Source of the DNA: Lentisphaerae bacterium RIFOXYA12_64_32
GTDB taxonomy: Bacteria; Verrucomicrobiota; Lentisphaeria; Oligosphaerales; YB12-FULL-65-16
DNA length: 57,306 nucleotides
Assembly (NCBI GenBank): GCA_001803235.1
Contig: MHBL01000006.1
Span: 1-57,306 of the forward strand
Direction of reading: 5' to 3'
Position numbers and translations under genes: made by a program. Below the pieces are notes generated by a model. It was not told the origin of the DNA. It saw only the letters and a program-made list of their open reading frames with translations, and searched no databases. Positions 51,725 through 57,306 of this stretch are shown piece by piece (position 1 is the first letter of the stretch; each line of letters begins with the position of its first letter).

Positions 51725-53023
51725 ATGACCATGCTCGAGATCCAGGGGGGGAAACCGCTGTGCGGAGAACTGACGGCAGCCGGAAACAAGAACGCCGTGC
51801 TGCCCATGATCGCGGCCTCGCTGTTGACCGACGAACCGGTGCAACTCGAGAACGCGCCCGCCATTGGTGACGTCCTGACCATGCTGCGGTTGGCCGAAGC
51901 ACTTGGCGTGCGCGCCTCGCACGACACGGCATCCGCAACCCTGACCCTGCACGCGGCGGATATCCGTGCCGACGTCATGCCGCCGGCCTTGTGCCGAACC
52001 GTGCGTGCCGGAATCCTGTTTGCCGCACCCATGCTGCACCGCCTCGGCCGGGTGACCATGTCGCCGCCGGGCGGCGACGTGATCGGTCGCCGCCGCCTCG
52101 ACACGCATTTTCTAGGTCTTGAGGCGCTCGGGGCGGAAATTCTCGCGGGTGAGGTGTTTCTGTTTCGAGCCCCCCGTGGGCTCAAGGGCGCGGATATCTT
52201 CCTGCCCGAGGCCAGCGTCACCGGCACGGCACAGGTTCTGATGGCCGCGGTGCTGGCGAAAGGCACTACAATTATCCGCAACGCCGCCGCCGAGCCGCAC
52301 ATCGAAGACCTGTGCGTGCTGCTCCGGGAAATGGGCGCGCAGATCGATGGCCTCGGCACCAACACGCTCACCGTGCACGGTGTCGAGCGCTTGCATGGGA
52401 CGCGGCACCGGGTCAGTTCCGACTACACCGAGGTCGGCAGTTTCCTGGCGCTCGCCGCGGCAACCGGCGGCGCGATCACCGTCCGCAATGTGGACCCGAC
52501 GCACTACCGTCTGATCACGCGTGTGTTCGAGCGCCTGGGCGTGGAACTTGAGTTCAATGGCGACGCTGTGAGCGTCCCCGCACTCCAGGAACTGCGGGTC
52601 AGGGCGGATATCGGCGGTGGCATTCCGGTGATCGACACCGGCATCTGGCCGCAATTCCCTTCCGACCTGCTCAGCGTCATGATCGTGCTCGCCACCCAGG
52701 CGAAGGGCACCGTACTGTTCTTCGAGAAACTGTACGAGAGCCGCCTGTACTTTGTCGACCGTCTCATCGTCATGGGCGCTAACGGCGTGATCTGTGACCC
52801 GCATCGCGTTGTGATTTCCGGACCGTCAAAACTGCACGGCATCGAGATGAACAGCCCGGACATCCGCGCCGGTATCGCCCTGGTCGGCGCCGCGCTCTGC
52901 GCCCAAGGCCGAAGCGTCATCCGCAATATCCGGTTCGTCGACCGCGGTTACGAACGCATCGAGGACAAGCTGCGCGCGCTCGGCGCCGACGTGCAGCGCG
53001 TTCCAGACACCAACCCGGGGTGA
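51725..53023 (+). CDS. murA: UDP-N-acetylglucosamine 1-carboxyvinyltransferase with active-site Asp
   Basis: Protein of 432 aa for the first committed step of peptidoglycan synthesis. Lys22-Asn23 in AGNKNAVLP and Arg94 region RTVRAGILF are present. The catalytic loop reads PPGGDVIGRRRLD, with Asp118 at the place of E. coli Cys115. Enzymes with this change (Mycobacterium, Chlamydia, Borrelia) are active and resist fosfomycin. No strong ribosome site is seen before the tandem ATGs (51725 and 51731). Full length and otherwise intact. Confidence 0.93.
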   Translation: MTMLEIQGGKPLCGELTAAGNKNAVLPMIAASLLTDEPVQLENAPAIGDVLTMLRLAEALGVRASHDTASATLTLHAADIRADVMPPALCRTVRAGILFAAPMLHRLGRVTMSPPGGDVIGRRRLDTHFLGLEALGAEILAGEVFLFRAPRGLKGADIFLPEASVTGTAQVLMAAVLAKGTTIIRNAAAEPHIEDLCVLLREMGAQIDGLGTNTLTVHGVERLHGTRHRVSSDYTEVGSFLALAAATGGAITVRNVDPTHYRLITRVFERLGVELEFNGDAVSVPALQELRVRADIGGGIPVIDTGIWPQFPSDLLSVMIVLATQAKGTVLFFEKLYESRLYFVDRLIVMGANGVICDPHRVVISGPSKLHGIEMNSPDIRAGIALVGAALCAQGRSVIRNIRFVDRGYERIEDKLRALGADVQRVPDTNPG

Positions 53024-53040
53024 GCGGGCAGCACCGCGAG

Positions 53041-53203
53041 AGGTTTCAGGTTTCGGGGGGTTGACACCTCCGGGCTCCGAACCGACACCGCGAATCTCTC
53101 GATTCCATCGGTTTCATCGAGATCTTCGGGATCATCGATATCTTCGCGACGGCCGGCACCTGAAACCTGAAACCTGAAACCTGAAACCTGACACCTGGGA
53201 CCT
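53041..53203. repeat. Inverted heptamer arrays upstream of the (alpha/alpha)6 gene
   Basis: GGTTTCA-type units at 53042-53055 face six units at 53159-53200 (four CCTGAAA, then CCTGACA, CCTGGGA). The right array ends 11 bp before the next start codon and takes the place of a normal ribosome site. Confidence 0.8.
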
Positions 53204-53213
53204 CTCTTCCCCC

Positions 53214-54434
53214 ATGCCCCTGAGCCACGACGAACTCAAGACCGCCCTGCGCCTGGCGTGCGACTGGCTGGTTGACGTCGCACAGGTGGCGACGCGCGAA
53301 CTGACGGTCGAGAAGAACAGCATGCGCCACCCGTACTCCGACTGGCGCGGCGCGATCCGCGGCGAGTACAGCGCCGCCACGCGCCAGTGGGACTTCTTCT
53401 GCCCTGTCTGGCACACCGGCCAAGCCGTGAAAGCACTGCTCGGCGCGGCACAGTCGCTGAACGAACCGCGGTACCGACAGGCGGCAGACGCCGGCGCCGC
53501 GTTCATCCTCGACAAACAGGTGTGGGACACAACGTCGCCGGACCACGGACTCATCCTCGCGTTCGAGGACTCGGCCGAGTTCGTCAACACGTCCGCCGTG
53601 CTCGAGTGCATGGACGGACTGCTCCGCCTCGCCGACGCGAACCGCGCGCCGGACGTGCAGCAGCGGCTGGTGCGGGCGGGCGAGTTCCTCATCGAGAAAC
53701 TGTACATGCCCGACGCGGGGCTGTTCCACGACGCGTATCACCCCGGCCGTCACGCAGTCGTCCTGCCCAACCCGTTCCGGACTCGGGAGAACGTGGGCGG
53801 CCGGCCGTTGCTTGACGACAGCATCTTTCTGAAGCTGTACCGGCAGACGGGCGAGACGCGGTTCCGCGACGTTCAGGTCCGAGTTTCCGAGACGCTCGTC
53901 CAAACCCAGCGGCCGCGTGGCAACTGGGTCGACTACGCGCCCTGCAACCCGGACCGGATGCGGTTCCACCCACGCCACACCTACTGGTGGGGCCTGCCAC
54001 TGCTTGACACGTACCGCGAGACCGGGCGAGGCGAATTTCTCGAAACGGCCGTGGCGGCCGGCGAGTTCACGCTGCGTGCTCTGCGCAGCGACGGTGGCTA
54101 CTTCCGCGAGGTCAGCGTCGAACCGGACGGGACCGTCAACACCGCCTCGTTCGGGCACGCGACGTCCGGCGCCGCCTGTGGCGCACTGCTGTTCTTGGCG
54201 CTGCACCGTGAGACCGGCGACGCGCGCTGGCTCGAGGGCGCCGAGCGCGCCCTCTCATTCTGCCTCAGCATGCAGATGCGGACTCCGCAGGACCCGAACC
54301 TGAAAGGCGTGATCATCGAGAAAGTCCTGCCCCCGCGCGGCACCGATGCCAGCCCCTATCACGTCCGCGACCTCGGTACCATCTTTTTCATCCAGGCCGC
54401 GGTGGCGTACCTGGGAACGCCCGGCCGCAGGTGA
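53214..54434 (+). CDS. (alpha/alpha)6-barrel protein, glycosidase- or epimerase-like
   Basis: Protein of 406 aa. Repeated helix pairs with WHTGQAVKALLGAAQ, FEDSAEFVNTSAVLECMDGL, DSIFLKLYRQTGETRFRDVQ and FGHATSGAACGALLFLAL suggest an alpha/alpha toroid as in AGE epimerases, GH88/GH105 or glucuronyl C5-epimerases. The family is not certain. No signal peptide and no clear ribosome site: the heptamer array abuts the start. Cytoplasmic sugar modification is plausible. Confidence 0.65.
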   Translation: MPLSHDELKTALRLACDWLVDVAQVATRELTVEKNSMRHPYSDWRGAIRGEYSAATRQWDFFCPVWHTGQAVKALLGAAQSLNEPRYRQAADAGAAFILDKQVWDTTSPDHGLILAFEDSAEFVNTSAVLECMDGLLRLADANRAPDVQQRLVRAGEFLIEKLYMPDAGLFHDAYHPGRHAVVLPNPFRTRENVGGRPLLDDSIFLKLYRQTGETRFRDVQVRVSETLVQTQRPRGNWVDYAPCNPDRMRFHPRHTYWWGLPLLDTYRETGRGEFLETAVAAGEFTLRALRSDGGYFREVSVEPDGTVNTASFGHATSGAACGALLFLALHRETGDARWLEGAERALSFCLSMQMRTPQDPNLKGVIIEKVLPPRGTDASPYHVRDLGTIFFIQAAVAYLGTPGRR

Positions 54435-54463
54435 GGGGGCATGCCGACCCTGCGGAGTTACGG

Positions 54464-54618
54464 CCGCAGTGGCTCGGCGCGTCCCGCGCCGAAGCAAGGT
54501 GCGCCGGCCGGCTCTGTCCGGCGAAGCTGCTCGCGCGAAGACGGATCCCCGGCCGAGGGCCTCGGGCCGGGACGGCCCCGAGCACCCTGCTGCCGTCCCG
54601 GAGGTCCCGCGCCACTGC
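54464..54618 (+). repeat. GCAGTGGC element, copy D (155 bp)
   Basis: Same ends as copies A-C. About 33 bp longer owing to an extra segment (CTGTCCGGCGAAGCTGCTCG region) within the central palindrome. Confidence 0.85.
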
Positions 54619-54876
54619 CCGCCGCTCGAACGTGTGTCACGGCTATGGTCACGCTGTCGGCTCGCCTTCACACGACGTCGCCCCGGACCACGTGAACGCG
54701 GAACTACGAACGGCAGCCGCGCCAAGCCCAGCCAGGCCGATGCGCGTACCCCTCGCCCCAGCCCTCCCAGGGGCTGCGCCGGCATTGCGGAGTGCGCAGG
54801 GCGGGACGCCGTGCGACCATTGGGACAGGGTCTAGGTTGATGTTACTCGCGCCGGTTCGCGCCGCCGCGGGTCTTG

Positions 54877-54930
54877 CGCCCGGACGAGCCGGGCGGCGGC
54901 GCAGAGCAGCCCGCGAGTAACATGGGAGTC
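54877..54930 (-). repeat. 54-bp dispersed repeat, copy 2
   Basis: Reverse-strand copy of 38035-38088. It ends CATGGGAGTC on the plus strand and has the same length with about 85% identity. Confidence 0.75.
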
Positions 54931-55072
54931 GGATGGTGCACGCGGCCCGCGGGGCCACGGGTACAGGGCATCCTGGTGGCGGATGCTTGTCACGCCGCTG
55001 CCGCTGAGAGGTACCGGGGCGACTCGGTCTGGGTGGTTTCCTTCGGTCACCGCCGCGGCCCCCATGGCGGCC

Positions 55073-57097
55073 TCAGAACCGCTTCAGGTCCGCGTCGTCG
55101 AGCGGAATCACCTCCTCAGGCTTCACCCCCCTATGCATGGCGCGGGCCGTGCTGGCCGGCTGGTGCGGGGACAGCGCGGTGCGCGCGTTCGACCGTGCGC
55201 TCCCGGCGGCATGGTGCGGAGCCAACGCCGTGGTCCGTGGCGCCGCCGCGATCTTCTTTCGCACCGCCTGGCCATTGTCGTCGCTCGCGCCACCCACGAC
55301 CGCAACCAACTCGGTGACCATAGTACTGAGTTCCTGCGCCTGACTCGACAGTTCCCCAGAGGCGCTCGCCGACTCCTCAGCGCTGGCCGCGTTCTGCTGC
55401 ACCACCTTGTCCATCTCGGCCACCGCCTTGTTCACCTGCTCGATGCCCTGCGCCTGCTCTTTCGAGGCCGCCGCGATCTCCGCAACCAGCGCTGCTACCT
55501 CGTTCGCGCTCTGCTGAATGGCCGCCAGCGACTTGGCCACTTCCTGCGTCACTTGCACGCCGGCCTCGGCATTCTTCTGTGCGCCCTCGATCAGGTCGGA
55601 AGTGTTTTTCGCCGCCTCGGCGCTGCGTCGCGCCAGATTCCGCACTTCCTCAGCCACCACCGCGAACCCTTTGCCCGCCTCGCCGGCACGCGCCGCCTCG
55701 ACCGCTGCGTTCAACGCCAGAAGGTTGGTCTGGAACGCGATCTCATCGATCGTCTTGATGATCTTGGCCGTCTGGGAGGCCGAGGTCTTGATCTTCTCGA
55801 TCGCCTCGGACATACGCTGCATCGCCTCGACGCCGCTGCCAACCGTGGCCTTCGTGCTCCGCATCAGGCTGTCCGCCTGGTTCGCATGCTCGGCATTCTG
55901 CTTTGTCATCGAGGCCATCTGTTCGAGTGCCGCCGAGGTCTCCTCCAGGCTCGACGCCTGCTCGCTGGCGCCCTGCGCCAGGGACTGACTCGCGCTGGAG
56001 ACCTGACCCGACGCCGACGTCACCTGGACCGCGCCCGTGGACAGGCCGCGAATGACGCCGCGCAGCGGCCCGGTAATCCCTCGGATAAGAAAAAACGCCA
56101 GTACGAACGCCACGCCCGAACCGACACCGACGCTAGCCATGACGAGCAGCGAGGACGCGGACAGCCGGCGGGCCGTGTCGTCCGCCCCCTTCGTTGCATC
56201 GTCCATTCCCATGGCGGCCAGCCTCTTGGCCTGCTCGGAAATGGCCTCACCCAATGTCGCGCGCTGGCGCAACACCGCCTCGCGTGCCGTCCACACCTCG
56301 CCAAATCGGTCCATGGCCGACCGATACGCGGCGGCCGCCGCGCGGCTTTCCTCGATGCGCTTCAGGTCGCCCTCCCAGTCGCAGATCTTCTTCAGCTCGT
56401 CGAGCTTCGCGTTTACCTTCCCGAATTCCACGGCTGCCGCGCTGATTCGCTGCGGATTACGCTCGAGCTGGCCTTGCCAGGTGCTTCCAAAGGCCTGGTC
56501 CCCAGCCTTGATCAGGTCCGCGACCAAGGTGATGCGATTGAGCCGCTTCTCGAGTTGATCGCCCTCGATTCCGGCAGCTATTTCGCCATGCATTGCAACC
56601 TTCTGCGCTTCATGGAACTCCTTGCACACCGCGTAATAGCTGCGCCCAGTCTCCGCAGTCGCCAGTTCCTGGCGCACAAGCGCGAGTTTCTCCGTCAAGG
56701 CCACGGCTGCCGCGATCAGCTTCTCGTACTCGGCGACGTCCGCGGCGGCTTTCGCAGCCTCGTCCTTCAAGCGGGCCAGGCGCGCCGACTTCGCAGCGTG
56801 CGCCCTGGCTGCCTCGATCTGCCGCTTGAGCTCGTCAAGATTCCGACGCGTCTCCTCGATCGACGCCTTGTCCTCCACGTAATCGTACCGCCGCAGGTTG
56901 AAGCGCATCTGTGCGGTGCAACGTTCGATATCGCCCGCAATGCTCACCTCCGGTACATCCTCGCCGGACAGGACCTGGGCGGTCTTCTCCGCCCGCTTCA
57001 TGCTTGAGGTCGCGACAATCCCTTGCACCAACGAGATCAGCACCACGATGCCAAACCCCAAACCCAGCTTCAGACCGATGCTTCTTCGCTTCGCCAT
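55073..57097 (-). CDS. Methyl-accepting chemotaxis protein
   Basis: Protein of 674 aa from the ATG at 57097 (GGAGG 6 nt upstream). A first membrane helix (about 9-30) and a second (about 316-340, [20 protein letters not shown]) bracket a helical periplasmic sensor rich in Ala/Glu/Lys. A cytoplasmic coiled coil follows, with the conserved hairpin tip [20 protein letters not shown], then [16 protein letters not shown]. This tip binds CheA/CheW. The tail is Ala/His-rich and ends DDADLKRF. No che genes are in the window. Confidence 0.93.
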   Translation of the reverse strand: MAKRRSIGLKLGLGFGIVVLISLVQGIVATSSMKRAEKTAQVLSGEDVPEVSIAGDIERCTAQMRFNLRRYDYVEDKASIEETRRNLDELKRQIEAARAHAAKSARLARLKDEAAKAAADVAEYEKLIAAAVALTEKLALVRQELATAETGRSYYAVCKEFHEAQKVAMHGEIAAGIEGDQLEKRLNRITLVADLIKAGDQAFGSTWQGQLERNPQRISAAAVEFGKVNAKLDELKKICDWEGDLKRIEESRAAAAAYRSAMDRFGEVWTAREAVLRQRATLGEAISEQAKRLAAMGMDDATKGADDTARRLSASSLLVMASVGVGSGVAFVLAFFLIRGITGPLRGVIRGLSTGAVQVTSASGQVSSASQSLAQGASEQASSLEETSAALEQMASMTKQNAEHANQADSLMRSTKATVGSGVEAMQRMSEAIEKIKTSASQTAKIIKTIDEIAFQTNLLALNAAVEAARAGEAGKGFAVVAEEVRNLARRSAEAAKNTSDLIEGAQKNAEAGVQVTQEVAKSLAAIQQSANEVAALVAEIAAASKEQAQGIEQVNKAVAEMDKVVQQNAASAEESASASGELSSQAQELSTMVTELVAVVGGASDDNGQAVRKKIAAAPRTTALAPHHAAGSARSNARTALSPHQPASTARAMHRGVKPEEVIPLDDADLKRF

Positions 57098-57306
57098 CTC
57101 ATACCTCCGAAGGCCCCTGCAAGGCCCTGCCGCCCCGTTGTCCCGCTTGGAGGGCGAGCGGCCTCGCGAGCCGTTTCTCGCACGAACCGACCAGATCCTG
57201 CAAGGGCCTCGTGCACTCTCCAGCATGGTTCAAAGATTCACCGTTCGTAACTACTCAGGTAGGCAGGAGTCAGAATTCAGGAGTCAGAATGGGGACGCCA
57301 GTAGCG
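57098..57306. other. Upstream region of the chemotaxis receptor, window edge
   Basis: It contains a direct repeat TTCAGGAGTCAGAA at about 57264-57290 and no gene. Confidence 0.4.

Larger units (their letters stand above)
54435..55072. other. 638-bp spacer full of repeats
   Basis: It separates convergent genes. It contains GCAGTGGC copy D (54464-54618), a GTGAACGCGGAACTAC fragment near 54690 and the second 54-bp repeat (54877-54930). I see no gene. Confidence 0.6.

Noticed and set aside
54435..55072. Small genes between the convergent ends
   Set aside because: All frames run through the dispersed repeats and give Arg/Ala/Pro-rich products shared with other repeat copies.

Overview
The window is high-GC bacterial DNA of about 57 kb with no rRNA, tRNA, CRISPR array, transposase or phage gene that I can recognise. 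The gene content points to the PVC superphylum, most likely Lentisphaerota or Kiritimatiellota, possibly Planctomycetota. The evidence is a pseudopilin with an FTLVELLVVIAIIAVL N-terminus lacking the usual Gly at -1 and sitting beside carbohydrate enzymes, several sialidase-like beta-propellers, GHL10-like and DUF4091 (GH123-like) proteins, a DUF6785/6784-type membrane protein, and a MurA with Asp in place of the active-site Cys. The taxonomic call is inference.

Layout. 0.08-11.8 kb: seven minus-strand genes: pseudopilin, sialidase-SGNH fusion, sialidase, GH32/43-like propeller, tandem SGNH hydrolase, sialidase-like propeller and a large two-barrel GHL10-like protein. 12.0-12.6 kb: Phd/VapC-type toxin-antitoxin pair. 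12.9-17.1 kb: acetylxylan-esterase-like hydrolase, a six-hairpin glycosidase-like protein and a small membrane protein. 17.3-18.1 kb: DUF433 gene followed by hicB-hicA. 18.3-22.2 kb: secreted parallel beta-helix protein with a C-terminal CBM9-like domain, and an AAC(3)-family acetyltransferase. 22.6-26.5 kb: mannonate-oxidoreductase-like SDR, a multi-spanning membrane protein and a membrane-anchored TPR-like protein. 26.8-30.4 kb: a second six-hairpin protein and a PIG-L deacetylase. 30.8-31.5 kb: MntA-HepT module. 31.6-37.2 kb: DUF4091 protein, sugar isomerase-like TIM barrel and a two-domain esterase. 37.2-38.8 kb: noncoding, hairpin-rich, holding a 44-codon remnant that looks like the two fused ends of a rhamnulose-1-phosphate aldolase/dehydrogenase. 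38.8-57.1 kb: mostly housekeeping genes: dicarboxylate symporter, MscS channel, citrate synthase, KamA-type radical SAM protein, ClC channel with CBS domains, NAD kinase, plsY-gpsA, YdjY-like protein, murA, an (alpha/alpha)6 protein and a chemotaxis receptor.

Function. The first 37 kb looks like a glycan-foraging region: secreted sialidases, esterases, deacetylase and glycosidases would release and trim sugars. The SDR, sugar isomerase and membrane proteins could handle uptake and catabolism. No dedicated regulator is present.

The most unusual content is not coding. Nearly every long spacer carries structured dispersed repeats. I see four copies of a 122-155 bp element with GCAGTGGC/GCCACTGC ends, two copies of a 134-156 bp element with TTGCAAGCGCC ends, a 156 bp element with perfect 17 bp inverted ends, a 188 bp element with imperfect 30 bp ends, heptamer arrays (consensus GGTTTCA/TGAAACC) arranged in inverted pairs, clusters of perfect hairpins, and opposed G-run arrays. 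No mobilising enzyme for them lies in the window.
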